Source: Flavobacterium succinicans
GTDB lineage: Bacteria > Bacteroidota > Bacteroidia > Flavobacteriales > Flavobacteriaceae
Assembly: GCF_001662485.1 (NCBI RefSeq)
Contig: NZ_JMTM01000065.1
Span: forward strand, 1-64,000
Reading direction: 5' to 3'
DNA length: 64,000 bases
Made by a program: the position numbers and the translations under genes. The notes under the pieces are model-generated. The model saw nothing but the letters and a program-made list of their open reading frames with translations. It was not told the origin of the DNA and ran no database searches. Shown here piece by piece: positions 8,291 through 17,193 of the stretch. The first letter of the stretch is position 1, and every line of letters starts with the position of its first letter.

Positions 8291-8668
8291 CTAAAAATTG
8301 TTCACTATTCTTTTTATGTTTTCTTGAATATTTTCGCAATTAAAATTCACTAAAATACCCACCTTCTTTTCTGACAACTTCAAATAGGTAAGCAATTGTT
8401 TAAAATGCAATTTGGATAAATCTTCAACTGACTTTATTTCAATTATAACTTTTTCCTCAACTAAAATGTCCAATCTAAATCCTATGTCTAATTTCACACC
8501 ATCATATAAGACTGGTAATAAAACTTGACTTTTGGTTTCAAGACCATGCTTTTGAAGTTCATAAACTAAAGCTGATTCATAAACAGACTCTAGTAATCCT
8601 GGACCGAGATTATTGTAAACTGCAAATATGCATCCTCTTATTTTAAAGGTAATATCGTTCTCTTCCAT
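8291..8668 (-). CDS. GxxExxY protein
   Basis: A 125-aa protein with the family motif GLLESVYE near residues 25-32 and the PD-(D/E)xK-like core (LDIGFRLDILVEEKVIIEIK near 55-74, with Asp then Glu-x-Lys). The family is common in Bacteroidota and often sits inside polysaccharide loci, but its function is unknown; a nuclease fold is suggested by the motif. It interrupts the fnlB-fnlC pair and is framed by CTGCGAAAATCAGCG-type repeats on both sides, so it looks like a passenger gene and not a pathway enzyme. Confidence 0.88.
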   Translation of the reverse strand: MEENDITFKIRGCIFAVYNNLGPGLLESVYESALVYELQKHGLETKSQVLLPVLYDGVKLDIGFRLDILVEEKVIIEIKSVEDLSKLHFKQLLTYLKLSEKKVGILVNFNCENIQENIKRIVNNF

Positions 8669-8777
8669 TACACTTCTATTTTAACTTCTGCGAAAATCAG
8701 TGAGCTTTATCACTCTCATCTAACCCCAAATTTAAAACATACATTCTGCGAAAATCAGCGAAATCAGCGAGACACTA
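8669..8777. repeat. CTGCGAAAATCAGCG-type repeat spacer
   Basis: Two copies of TTCTGCGAAAATCAG (about 8686 and 8746) lie here, the second running to within a few bases of the stop codon of fnlB at 8778. No gene is present. Confidence 0.6.
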
Positions 8778-9896
8778 TCAAACATTCTCAAAATACGTAT
8801 CGCCATCCTCTGGATCATAAAACTCATTGATCCAAAAATTGGTATACAATACCTCGTCTCCGATATTCTTGATATTATGGGTGTACCAAATGGGCATATC
8901 GACATAAGCTGGTGCTTCGCCATCTAAGTAAAAATCCAAGACCTCATCTGTACCTATGCGACGTAATTGAATCAGGGCTTTTCCTTTGATGACTGCAAAA
9001 CGCTCGATTTTTCGAGTATGGTAATGATTACCTCTCGTAATACCTGGAACAGTAGTGGAGAAAGACACCTGACCTCCTACTCCCAATCGGATAATTTCCA
9101 CAAAAGCGCCTCTAGGATCGGTATGCTGTACAAACTTTACAGGAAAATGCTTCGCAATATCCATATAACAGCGATAGGTATTGAACAGATTCAATTCAAA
9201 AGTGGAATTTATAGATGGTATTTCTCCCTTGTCTTGGTATAGGCTTTTATAGTCTTGTAACAAGGCAAAAATTTCTGATACCTTTGCAGTGGCTGTATGA
9301 GGCACTAGTACTTCATCTTGATCTTGACCACTTCGTATAGCTGTAAGTAGTTCCTTAACCAGTTCAGCTACATAAATTAATTTTAATTCACCATCAACTT
9401 CAATCGTTGGTGTTTCATTTCTGGCAATCTTGTGACAAAAAGTAGCCACCACTGAATTATAGTTGGGGTGACCAAAGGGTCCAAATACATTTGGAATGAT
9501 GAATCCTGAAAAAGTACCCCCGTTGTTTTTGGCCCATTGGGCTAATCTTGTCCTTGCTTCTTTTTTCGACTTCCCATACAAATTGTCTCTTTCCTCTTGA
9601 GTGGAAGAAGAAAAAAGCACATAGGCTGTACTTTTAGTAGCTTCTAAAGCCGCAACCAACTGAGTGGCCAAGCCTACATTGGTATCGTAAATCATTTGTG
9701 GATCCGAATGACGATTCACTGCAGCTAAATGGACTATTACATCACACTGCCCAACGAATTGTTGTAATTGTACTGGGTCTTCAAAAAACGATTTTTGAAA
9801 ATCCACTCGTTCAAACTCCTCTGGAAACAATCCTAAGGTATTATATAAATGTGTCCCAACAAAACCGGCCTGACCTGTAATTCCTATTTTAATCAT
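8778..9896 (-). CDS. fnlB: CapF/FnlB/WbjC bifunctional 3-epimerase and 4-reductase
   Basis: A 372-aa fusion of an extended SDR (GITGQAGFVGTHLY near 4-17; YGKSKKEAR near 108-116) and a C-terminal cupin (about 245-372, with GNHYHTRKIERFAVIKGKA near 289-307 carrying the metal-binding His). In Staphylococcus CapF the cupin epimerises the CapE product at C3 and the SDR domain reduces C4 to give UDP-L-PneNAc. Length and domain order match CapF exactly. It is the second enzyme of UDP-L-FucNAc synthesis, between fnlA (10939) and fnlC (7093), both separated from it by repeat-flanked inserts. Confidence 0.92.
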   Translation of the reverse strand: MIKIGITGQAGFVGTHLYNTLGLFPEEFERVDFQKSFFEDPVQLQQFVGQCDVIVHLAAVNRHSDPQMIYDTNVGLATQLVAALEATKSTAYVLFSSSTQEERDNLYGKSKKEARTRLAQWAKNNGGTFSGFIIPNVFGPFGHPNYNSVVATFCHKIARNETPTIEVDGELKLIYVAELVKELLTAIRSGQDQDEVLVPHTATAKVSEIFALLQDYKSLYQDKGEIPSINSTFELNLFNTYRCYMDIAKHFPVKFVQHTDPRGAFVEIIRLGVGGQVSFSTTVPGITRGNHYHTRKIERFAVIKGKALIQLRRIGTDEVLDFYLDGEAPAYVDMPIWYTHNIKNIGDEVLYTNFWINEFYDPEDGDTYFENV

Positions 9897-10182
9897 TGTC
9901 GTATATCTATATTTTTTTCACCTTTTGGAATTATTATTAAAAAAAAACAGTAACCCCCTTCAAATAACTTACTAATTTACCACACCCACAATTCCACAAT
10001 CTCTGCGACAATCAGCGAAATCCGCGTGCAATATTAAAAAAAACGCGATCACCAGTTCTACCCGCCTCAGCCGCATTCCATCACACACAAATCCAAAAAT
10101 TTCTGCGTCTATCTCCGAAATCAGCGTGCAATATTAAAAACCCGCAACCATCCGCCTTATCCGCTTCATCTGTGTTCCCATT
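9897..10182. repeat. Spacer of CTGCG/CCGC words
   Basis: The region repeats phrases such as CTCTGCGACAATCAGCGAAA (about 10000), TCTGCGTCTATCTCCGAAAT (about 10100) and ATCCGCCTTATCCGCTTCAT (about 10150). The last phrase runs into the stop codon of the cupin gene at 10183. No gene is present. Confidence 0.65.
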
Positions 10183-10623
10183 TCATCCACGTTCTATCCT
10201 ATTAAAATACTCCAATTCAAACCGATATTCATCTTGAATCTCGCCTAATAAATAATCAGACATCACTAATAATTTTGAAGATTTTTCTTGTGATTGGATA
10301 CTGGAAACGTATCCAGGAGGCACGTGTAAAACATCCATTTTTTGACCATCTAAATAAAACTCAAACTGTTTTAAATTAGTAGAAGGAGTATCCCAATTGT
10401 CAATAGCAACAAGTACAATTTTAAAAGCACCTTGAACAACTGAAAACCAGCGTTGCTCAATTTTATGTCCCTGCCATCCACGTACAAATTCTGTATCTGT
10501 ATTCTGAATATAATAAATTCGCTTGATCCCTAGTGCATTAAAATCATTATTATAAAACAACTGTCCTCTTTGATCACTATGTACATTCCCTTTTATTAAA
10601 ATAGGCGCTATCTTAGTACTCAT
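10183..10623 (-). CDS. WxcM/FdtA-like cupin sugar isomerase or epimerase
   Basis: A 146-aa cupin, paralogue of the 3160-3621 protein, with GNVHSDQRGQLFYNND, RGWQGHKIEQRWFSVVQGAF and LHVPPGYVSSIQS in the same order. The family isomerises or epimerises nucleotide keto-sugars. It sits between fnlA and fnlB, so an intermediate of the L-FucNAc(Am) branch is the obvious candidate substrate, but CapE/F/G alone suffice in known systems and its role stays open. The ATG at 10623 (STKIAPILIKGN) is chosen because the longer frame would need a TTG at 10644. Repeat words flank it on both sides, as if inserted. Confidence 0.85.
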   Translation of the reverse strand: MSTKIAPILIKGNVHSDQRGQLFYNNDFNALGIKRIYYIQNTDTEFVRGWQGHKIEQRWFSVVQGAFKIVLVAIDNWDTPSTNLKQFEFYLDGQKMDVLHVPPGYVSSIQSQEKSSKLLVMSDYLLGEIQDEYRFELEYFNRIERG

Positions 10624-10938
10624 ATATAATTTAAAATAGTACAATTAATCACTACTATCCGTTCCCACTATTTTTAAAAATCTGCGCCCATCTGCGACCC
10701 GAGTTATAGCGAACAGGCGAAGCAAATCTGCGTGCTTCTTAAAAAATCAACCAAACTCCAATTTATCCACCTCATCTGTGTTCCAAAACAAACAAATCTG
10801 CGACAATCTGCTAAATCTGCTTGCCTCTTAAAAAAATCCGCCTCATTCGCTTTCCATCCATCCGCTTCCATCACCACCACAAAAAAATCCGCTACACACC
10901 CGCTTCATCCGCCTCATCCGCGTTCCATCCCAATAGCC
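10624..10938. repeat. Spacer of CTGCG / CCGCCTCATCCGC words
   Basis: No gene. It contains the phrase CCGAGTTATAGCGAACAGGC (about 10698) that recurs at about 112-131 (TCGAGCGATAGCGAACAGAC), several AATCTGCGTGC words and a run of ATCCGCCTCATCCGCGTTCC before the fnlA stop at 10939. An open plus-strand frame (10732-10971) is a by-product of the repeat. Confidence 0.7.
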
Positions 10939-11973
10939 TCAGACCAACAACTGATCAATCGTCTCTCCTAACACTTCCTGCTTAATAAACGGCAAGTTGC
11001 GCAGCAACGCCACCATCCCCTCAACATCCAATTGTTCCGTATTGTGCGAATGATAGTCCTCTATCTTCGACATATCTACTTCCCCTTCCGTGAAATATTG
11101 ATTGTAATTCAAATCTCTATTGTCTGCAGGTATGCGATAGAAATCCCCCATATCCTCCGCCTTCATCATCTCTTCACGAGTACACAAAGTTTCGTATAAT
11201 TTTTCCCCATGTCTAGTACCTATTATTTTAACTTCTGCATCGGATTGGCATAATCTTTTCAGGGCTTCAGCCAAATCGCGTATTGTTCCAGCAGGCGCTT
11301 TATTAACGAACAAATCGCCAGGGTTCCCGTGTTCAAAGGCAAACAACACTAACTCCACTGCCTCGTCTAAAGACATTAAAAAACGAGTCATATTAGGATC
11401 TGTAATTGTCAAGGATTGTCCCGCTTGAATCTGCTTCACAAATAATGGAATCACCGAACCACGCGAAGCCATCACATTCCCATAACGAGTTAGACAAACA
11501 GTAGTCTGATTTGCATTCCGAGAGGCCGCCACGGCCACTTTTTCCATCAAAGCTTTGGAAATACCCATCGCATTGATAGGATAAGCCGCTTTGTCCGTAC
11601 TCAAACAAATCACTTTTTGAACTTGATGAGCTACTGCTGCATCAATCACATTTTGGGTTCCTAACACATTGGTTTTCGTAGCCTCCATTGGAAAAAATTC
11701 GCAAGAAGGAACTTGTTTCAAGGCTGCAGCATGGAATACATAATCTACCCCACGCATCGCACGTTCTACACTAGCATAATCACGCACATCACCAATATAA
11801 AATTTTATTTTTTCATTTTTGAGTTGGATGCGCATATCCTCCTGTTTTTTTTCATCACGAGAAAAAATTCGAATTTCACTAAAATGATCAGTATTTAAAA
11901 ATCTATTTAGTACAGCGTTTCCGAAGGATCCAGTACCACCAGTGATGAGAAGGGTTTTATTTTGTATTTTCAT
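10939..11973 (-). CDS. fnlA: UDP-GlcNAc 4,6-dehydratase (inverting), FnlA/CapE/WbjB-like
   Basis: A 344-aa SDR of the CapE/FnlA group, first enzyme of UDP-L-FucNAc synthesis (4,6-dehydration with C5 epimerisation). Marks are LLITGGTGSFGNAVLNRFL near 8-26, RIFSRDEKKQEDMR near 35-48, AALKQVPSCEFFPMEA near 83-98 and NAMGISKALMEKV near 134-146, where Met replaces the usual catalytic Tyr as in this group. The start overlaps the stop of the upstream HisF-like gene by one base (TAATG), so the two are translationally coupled. Confidence 0.93.
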   Translation of the reverse strand: MKIQNKTLLITGGTGSFGNAVLNRFLNTDHFSEIRIFSRDEKKQEDMRIQLKNEKIKFYIGDVRDYASVERAMRGVDYVFHAAALKQVPSCEFFPMEATKTNVLGTQNVIDAAVAHQVQKVICLSTDKAAYPINAMGISKALMEKVAVAASRNANQTTVCLTRYGNVMASRGSVIPLFVKQIQAGQSLTITDPNMTRFLMSLDEAVELVLFAFEHGNPGDLFVNKAPAGTIRDLAEALKRLCQSDAEVKIIGTRHGEKLYETLCTREEMMKAEDMGDFYRIPADNRDLNYNQYFTEGEVDMSKIEDYHSHNTEQLDVEGMVALLRNLPFIKQEVLGETIDQLLV

Positions 11974-12743
11974 TATTTATTTATTTTGAAAATCTTATCT
12001 TTTTCAATTTTTGAAGGATAATTAATCAATACTGCTTTATAAGGTCCTTTAAAGACAAATAAACTTCCAGCAGCCACTCCAATAACCCCATGTTGAGTAA
12101 TTACTTTTTCTATATCATCTAAAGAACCGGCACCTCCTAAAACCGTCATCGGAAGCGTAATTTTTTCTCGAACTTTAGCAATTAAATCCAGATCATATCC
12201 TTTCATAACTCCATCTTTATCAATGGAGTTAATTACTATTTCTCCAGCACCTAATTTTTGGGCTTCTTCTGCAAATTTAAAAGGATTGATTCCTGTAGCT
12301 TTTTTTCCATTATGCGTATACACTTCATAGCCTCCCAATATTTTTTTTTTGGCATCAAGTACAACAATAACACTTTGAGCACCCACTCGGTCAGAAATAT
12401 CAGTGATTAATTTAGGATTTTGCAAAACAGCAGAACTTAAAGCAATCTTTTCAATCCCAAGACTAAAAATACGCTGTGCTTGAGCAACCGTTTTAACGCC
12501 TCCGCCATAGCATAAAGGCATTCTGGATTGGCTAGCTAAACGCTCTATCAAGCTATAATTAGGTTCTTTTCCTAATACGGTTGCATCTATATCGAAAACA
12601 GCCAATTCATCCACCGCTTTCTCATTGAAAATTTTAACCGCATTGATGGGATCACCTACATACTTTGGGTTTTTAAAATTAACGGTTTTCACCAATCCAT
12701 TCTCATGAATTAAAAGACTGGGTATAATTCTAGGTCTTAACAT
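11973..12743 (-). CDS. wbuZ: HisF-like glycan amidation protein, WbuZ
   Basis: A 256-aa TIM barrel resembling the HisF cyclase subunit (RPRIIPSLLIHENGLVKT at the N-terminus; VFDIDAT near 49; LCYGGGVK near 76; VLGGAGS near 201). It lies next to HisH-like and PP-loop amidotransferase genes and not in a his operon, which marks the WbpI-region/WbuZ group. With WbuY it delivers ammonia for converting a sugar N-acetyl group to an acetamidino group. It is cytoplasmic. Two bases separate it from wbuY and one base overlaps fnlA, so it belongs to a tight operon. Confidence 0.9.
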   Translation of the reverse strand: MLRPRIIPSLLIHENGLVKTVNFKNPKYVGDPINAVKIFNEKAVDELAVFDIDATVLGKEPNYSLIERLASQSRMPLCYGGGVKTVAQAQRIFSLGIEKIALSSAVLQNPKLITDISDRVGAQSVIVVLDAKKKILGGYEVYTHNGKKATGINPFKFAEEAQKLGAGEIVINSIDKDGVMKGYDLDLIAKVREKITLPMTVLGGAGSLDDIEKVITQHGVIGVAAGSLFVFKGPYKAVLINYPSKIEKDKIFKINK

Positions 12744-12745
12744 GC

Positions 12746-13360
12746 TTACAATTTTGCAAAATTATGTAATAACATTTCACCATAATGATGACTTTTTTCG
12801 GGGTGAAATTGTATACCATATACATTATTGTGATAGGCAGCACAAGTAAATTCCCCACCATATTCAGAAGTTGCCAAGATATCATTCAGATGATTGCACT
12901 CAAAATAATAAGAATGTAAAAAGTAAAACAGAGCATCTTTCTCTAATCCTTCAAACAATGGATGAGAAATTACAGGATGCACATCATTCCAACCCATGTG
13001 AGGCAATCTCGTAACTTGCTGAATTTTTGTCACATCAAATTTTTTAATTGTGGCATCAATCCATTTTAATCCCTCCAACTTTCCCTCATCACTAGAATTC
13101 CCCATCATTTGCATGCCTACGCAAATTCCAATAACAGGCACTTTTTTCACCATGACCAATTCGTCTAAAGTTTCACGCATCCCTGATTTGATCAATTCCG
13201 ACATGGCATGATCAAAATGTCCTACCCCTGGCAAAATTAATTTTTCGGCACCTTCTAGATCAGCCGCTGTTTTAGCAATTTTAGTGGACACATTGACTCT
13301 TTTGTAAACATTAACAAAAGCATTGATGTTACCAACACCATAATCAATTATTGTAATCAT
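12746..13360 (-). CDS. wbuY: HisH-like glutamine amidotransferase, WbuY
   Basis: A 204-aa class I glutaminase. The triad is visible: Cys in GICVGMQMMGN near 79-89, and His-x-Glu in FHPEKSHHYGE near 185-195. The oxyanion/P-loop region is LPGVGHFDHAM near 43-53. It releases ammonia from glutamine and pairs with WbuZ. The gene overlaps wbuX by four bases (ATGA). Being in a polysaccharide operon beside an N-acetyl sugar amidotransferase gene, it acts on a sugar and not in histidine synthesis. Confidence 0.92.
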   Translation of the reverse strand: MITIIDYGVGNINAFVNVYKRVNVSTKIAKTAADLEGAEKLILPGVGHFDHAMSELIKSGMRETLDELVMVKKVPVIGICVGMQMMGNSSDEGKLEGLKWIDATIKKFDVTKIQQVTRLPHMGWNDVHPVISHPLFEGLEKDALFYFLHSYYFECNHLNDILATSEYGGEFTCAAYHNNVYGIQFHPEKSHHYGEMLLHNFAKL

Positions 13361-14499
13361 CTAAATAATCTTTTTTCAAGACCCAATTTTGTCATAATAT
13401 AAGCACCTATATTCACAAGACCTTGTTTGTTTTTATAATCCTTATATGTTTTATTCTCTCCTTCAAAAATTTCTTGCAAAGCTTCAACTGTCAAGTCTAG
13501 TTTGTTTGCAACATATTCAAATTCTTGCTTTAAGGTAAATTCATCTAATTCAGGTTTAGAGATTCTTTCTAATGCTTCCTCCCTTGTCATTTGATTCGTT
13601 AAAATCAAACTCGAAAAATGAGCCCTTCTTTTTTCATAACCGAACTTTCTTGGCATCCAATAATCTTCGTAAAAACGAGTGAAGCGAGACTCATGGTGCT
13701 TGTGTTGGAATTTTTCCCAACCAAACTTTTCAAATAATAACTTCTCAGCACTGTCTTTATAAAAAGGACACAAATCCAATGGCTTAAAAACCTGCATACC
13801 AAGAAAATATCTATAAAAAATCTTATAGGTCAAAATATCTACCAAAGGAAAAGTTTTTAAAGGTCTCGTTCCAAATTTAGAGTGTATATCCTTAATTAAT
13901 GTTGTATCTATACCAATGGATCCACCCCATTCTCTTGGCTCTCGACAACATTCAGTTGATATATTCGAACCAGTAACCACATATTTTATTTTATTCTTTC
14001 TTGCAAACTTATATAAGGAAGAAAAGAAGGCATAATCCTGTGGCAAATCTTGATCAGCTATTTGGGATTTTAATAATGCCACGTGAAGATCTTTCATCTC
14101 TTCCCAGTTAATTACTTCCGTGTATAGATCTAAACCTAAACCATTAACAAGTTTTTCAATATTACCAACTGCTTGTTGTGTATTCCACCCTGCATCTACA
14201 TGAAACAACAATGGTCTCAATCCCATGACTTCTTTCGCGATGTATGCAACGTATGAACTATCAAGTCCTCCACTCAAACCTATAATACAGTCAAAATCTT
14301 TTCCTTTTCCTTCTTTTTTAATCTTTTCAGCCATTTTCATCAACTCGATTTGACCTTTTTCATCTGGATGCCAATTTGGCAACATATTGTTGTGAAAATT
14401 ATGGTAATAATCGGATATTCCATTTTCATCAAAAACAATACTAGGATCAGAGGTATCCATAATTGTTTTGGTGCAAATTTGGTATTTTCTTTTATTCAT
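13357..14499 (-). CDS. wbuX: N-acetyl sugar amidotransferase, WbuX/WbpG/PseA-like
   Basis: A 380-aa PP-loop ATPase of the WbpG/PseA family, which activates an N-acetyl group with ATP and accepts ammonia from the HisH/HisF-like pair to make an acetamidino sugar. The ATP-binding loop IIGLSGGLDSSYVAY lies near 72-86. Conserved Cys residues occur at ICTKT near the N-terminus, in STECCREPREWGG near 182-194 and in LDLCPFYKDS near 242-251. The order wbuX-wbuY-wbuZ-fnlA-fnlB-fnlC-wbuB is the one I recall from E. coli O145-type clusters, which predicts L-FucNAm. Four-base overlaps join it to both neighbours. Confidence 0.92.
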   Translation of the reverse strand: MNKRKYQICTKTIMDTSDPSIVFDENGISDYYHNFHNNMLPNWHPDEKGQIELMKMAEKIKKEGKGKDFDCIIGLSGGLDSSYVAYIAKEVMGLRPLLFHVDAGWNTQQAVGNIEKLVNGLGLDLYTEVINWEEMKDLHVALLKSQIADQDLPQDYAFFSSLYKFARKNKIKYVVTGSNISTECCREPREWGGSIGIDTTLIKDIHSKFGTRPLKTFPLVDILTYKIFYRYFLGMQVFKPLDLCPFYKDSAEKLLFEKFGWEKFQHKHHESRFTRFYEDYWMPRKFGYEKRRAHFSSLILTNQMTREEALERISKPELDEFTLKQEFEYVANKLDLTVEALQEIFEGENKTYKDYKNKQGLVNIGAYIMTKLGLEKRLFR

Positions 14500-15722
14500 T
14501 TTATTTTTTTATTAATATTTTTATACAATTCAAAATAATCATTGAACTTTATTTTTCTGTCAAAATTTTTAATTGCGCTCTCTCTACAATTATTTTCGTA
14601 AAACTCTTTCCCTTTATTTTTTATAAATTCTATAGCATTTATTAATCCGACCACATCTCCTTTATTTACAACAACTCCAGTGCTTTCACTTACAGACTCC
14701 ACACTACCACCTGTTTTATACGTAATCACAGGTGTTCCACAAGCCAAAGACTCTAAATTCGTAGTGGGAAAAGTATCTTCGAAAGTAGGGTTTAAAAACA
14801 CATCAGCTCCAGAATATAAATCCGCAAGCTGGCCAACATTTTCTGTCCGTTCAATTCCAATAATTGATTTTGGCAGTTTTTGCATTTGGCTTTTAGACAA
14901 TCCAACCAAAACAATAGTATACAATTTACTATCTATTAATTCACTCAGTTTTATAAACTCTCCTAGTCCTTTCCTTTCTCCCCATGTACTCGCTACTCCT
15001 AAAATGACAAATTTACCTTTTACACTATACAAATCATCAATTACAGTTCTTGATTTTTTAGGATAAAATGTATTCAAATCTATTCCATTCTGAATTACTT
15101 CACAGGGGTAATTCTTAAGGAATGAATCCTTAACTTTTCCGGATAACCAATTTGAAACAGAAACAATTGTTAAATTTATTACAGAATTAAAAATCCTTTT
15201 TTTCTCAATATAATTTTGTCTAGAACGATCAAAAATTAAACTTGCAGGATATTCTTTTTTTTGTTCACAATGATGGCATTCCGTTTTCCACTTCTCACAA
15301 CCTACAAAATCAAAATGAGCGCAGTGCCCCGTAAAAGACCAACAATCATGAAAAGTCCAAACAATAGGGATTTGACTTTCTTGGAGATAATTAAATAGTA
15401 TTTCTATATTGATAAAATAGCCATGCAAATGATGCAGATGAATAATATCAGGTTTAATTTTCTTAATTACATTTATTAAATCTTCGGTTGCCGATTTTGA
15501 ACTTAAACAATGGTTGTCAAAAATTCTGGTTTCTAATCCGTGCCGATACAAATCAAATTTATTTCCTATCTTGATTACCTCAGATTTACTTGGATTGTTA
15601 TTTCTAGCATAAGTGATATAACTCGACCAACCATTTTCAAGTATGGTTTCGCCAATTTGCTCAGCAATTCTTCCTACGGAACCACTATTCACCTCAATAC
15701 TTATTTGTAAAAGTGTTGGCAT
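14496..15722 (-). CDS. Family 4 glycosyltransferase
   Basis: A 408-aa GT-B enzyme. The N-terminus (LLQISIEVNSGSVGRIAEQI) and the IIHLHHLHGYFINIE stretch near 93-107 are typical of WcaK/WbuW-like GT4 proteins. The donor domain has GVASTWGERKGLGEF near 243-257 and PTFEDTFPTTNLESLACGTP near 313-332 with the E-x7-E pattern. It stands directly upstream of wbuX with a four-base overlap, so it is probably a transferase for the same repeat unit. Donor and acceptor cannot be told from the sequence. The enzyme is cytoplasmic or peripheral to the membrane. Confidence 0.88.
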   Translation of the reverse strand: MPTLLQISIEVNSGSVGRIAEQIGETILENGWSSYITYARNNNPSKSEVIKIGNKFDLYRHGLETRIFDNHCLSSKSATEDLINVIKKIKPDIIHLHHLHGYFINIEILFNYLQESQIPIVWTFHDCWSFTGHCAHFDFVGCEKWKTECHHCEQKKEYPASLIFDRSRQNYIEKKRIFNSVINLTIVSVSNWLSGKVKDSFLKNYPCEVIQNGIDLNTFYPKKSRTVIDDLYSVKGKFVILGVASTWGERKGLGEFIKLSELIDSKLYTIVLVGLSKSQMQKLPKSIIGIERTENVGQLADLYSGADVFLNPTFEDTFPTTNLESLACGTPVITYKTGGSVESVSESTGVVVNKGDVVGLINAIEFIKNKGKEFYENNCRESAIKNFDRKIKFNDYFELYKNINKKIK

Positions 15723-15743
15723 ATAATTATTAAATTATTTATC

Positions 15744-17180
15744 TTAAGCGGTTATTTTTTCAAACTTAAAAAAACCTTTAAATATTTGGTAGGTAAAAAA
15801 TATCGCAATTACATCTAATAGTATCCAATCTAATCCGAAGCTGTTTAAAGTCCCATAAAAAACGAATAGTATAATTGCTCTTTTTAGATAGAATAAATAA
15901 ATATTTTCTTGGCTTAGATTCAAATAAATCCTTTTAAAAAAGAAACCGAGAAAGAATATTGGAATCAAAGAAAACCATTTTCCAAACAAAGCATAAAACT
16001 CACCATATAACGTAAACTCATCCGATTGATAGGCTTCACTTACTTTTGATAGACTTGGTGCCCCTCTTTCATTGTAAACGAATGTGGTTGCATTGGAGAC
16101 CCTAGGTGTATCAAAAATTGTAAATCCAGGTGTTAGAATATTATCCACAATACTTTTAAAATAAAACCATGGATTAAATATACCTGAATATTTATCCGAA
16201 TTCGTCATTGTTTCTGCACAATAATCCAAAAATCCAATTCTGTCAAAAACCCCAATCAAAACCAAATCTGAACCTTCTGTTGCGGCTTCTTTTATGTCAA
16301 ATTCTTTTAAAACTTCAAAGGTTTCATTTCCGACATTACCCCGATTTTCAAGTCTTGGCCGAAGAAAAGTAGAAACCGCAAAAACAAGAATCATTATAGG
16401 TATCAAGATAGCTCCTAACACTAAATAATTTTTTTTGACTTTTATACAATCGTAAATAGCTAATAAAGCAAAAATCAAATAATTAATTATTGATAAAATA
16501 GCAGACCTGCTTCCAGTAAGGGTCTGTATTAACACCATAATTACAACACCTGCAAACACTGCATTTTTAGTCTTATTATCAATTCTGTCTCTAAATAGAA
16601 GCAAAAACACAATCGCCATAAATAGCATTGTCCCTAAATTTACAAACAAACTCTGAATCATCCCCATAATCCCTTCCAAAAAGCCCAAACCAACTTGCTG
16701 GTAAAAAGCAAAGAAATAACCAATTGCAATAAAAACAACAACCAAATGCGTTTTTACGGGTTTACTATCCAAAGCTTTAGCAAGGATACTTGGTCTCAGA
16801 CCATTTATTGTTAGACCAAAATAAAACATTAAGTTAGCTACTAATATAAAAACCAACGCATAATTAAGATTACTAGCAGTAAAAGGAAATCGCATAAAAA
16901 CATTTGAAAAGGAATAATTCAACAGCGTTACAATTCTTAAGAGAAAATAAAATATCATTTGCAAACATAACAAAATAACAAAGGGGTCTCTCCTCTTTTT
17001 TTCCAAAAATAAAAAGACACCAATCTGAAAGGACAATACTGTACCTAATAGAATCGTATTGAAATTCACATATAAAGCCTCTCCGTTTTTAAAGTACGAA
17101 TGCCATAATAAAATCAATATGCCCAAATTGGACATTTTTAATATTTTGTTTAAATCTATGTTTTTAACATCTTGGATCAT
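15744..17180 (-). CDS. wzy: Wzy-like O-antigen/capsule polymerase
   Basis: A polytopic membrane protein of 478 aa with about 11-12 hydrophobic segments and a large polar loop in the middle (roughly residues 260-385), the usual Wzy layout. Sequence identity in Wzy proteins is low, so the call rests on topology and context: it lies among glycosyltransferase genes in a locus that also has a Wzx flippase and Wzz-type proteins. The ATG at 17180 is preferred; the longer frame needs a TTG and would overlap the upstream GT2 gene by 35 bases, whereas the ATG leaves a 13-base gap. It would polymerise repeat units in the periplasm. Confidence 0.8.
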   Translation of the reverse strand: MIQDVKNIDLNKILKMSNLGILILLWHSYFKNGEALYVNFNTILLGTVLSFQIGVFLFLEKKRRDPFVILLCLQMIFYFLLRIVTLLNYSFSNVFMRFPFTASNLNYALVFILVANLMFYFGLTINGLRPSILAKALDSKPVKTHLVVVFIAIGYFFAFYQQVGLGFLEGIMGMIQSLFVNLGTMLFMAIVFLLLFRDRIDNKTKNAVFAGVVIMVLIQTLTGSRSAILSIINYLIFALLAIYDCIKVKKNYLVLGAILIPIMILVFAVSTFLRPRLENRGNVGNETFEVLKEFDIKEAATEGSDLVLIGVFDRIGFLDYCAETMTNSDKYSGIFNPWFYFKSIVDNILTPGFTIFDTPRVSNATTFVYNERGAPSLSKVSEAYQSDEFTLYGEFYALFGKWFSLIPIFFLGFFFKRIYLNLSQENIYLFYLKRAIILFVFYGTLNSFGLDWILLDVIAIFFTYQIFKGFFKFEKITA

Positions 17181-17193
17181 TACTATTGCAAAG

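Noticed and set aside
11973-13360. Histidine biosynthesis genes hisF and hisH
   Set aside because: No other his genes are near, and the neighbour is a PP-loop N-acetyl sugar amidotransferase gene, so they are the glycan amidation paralogues.
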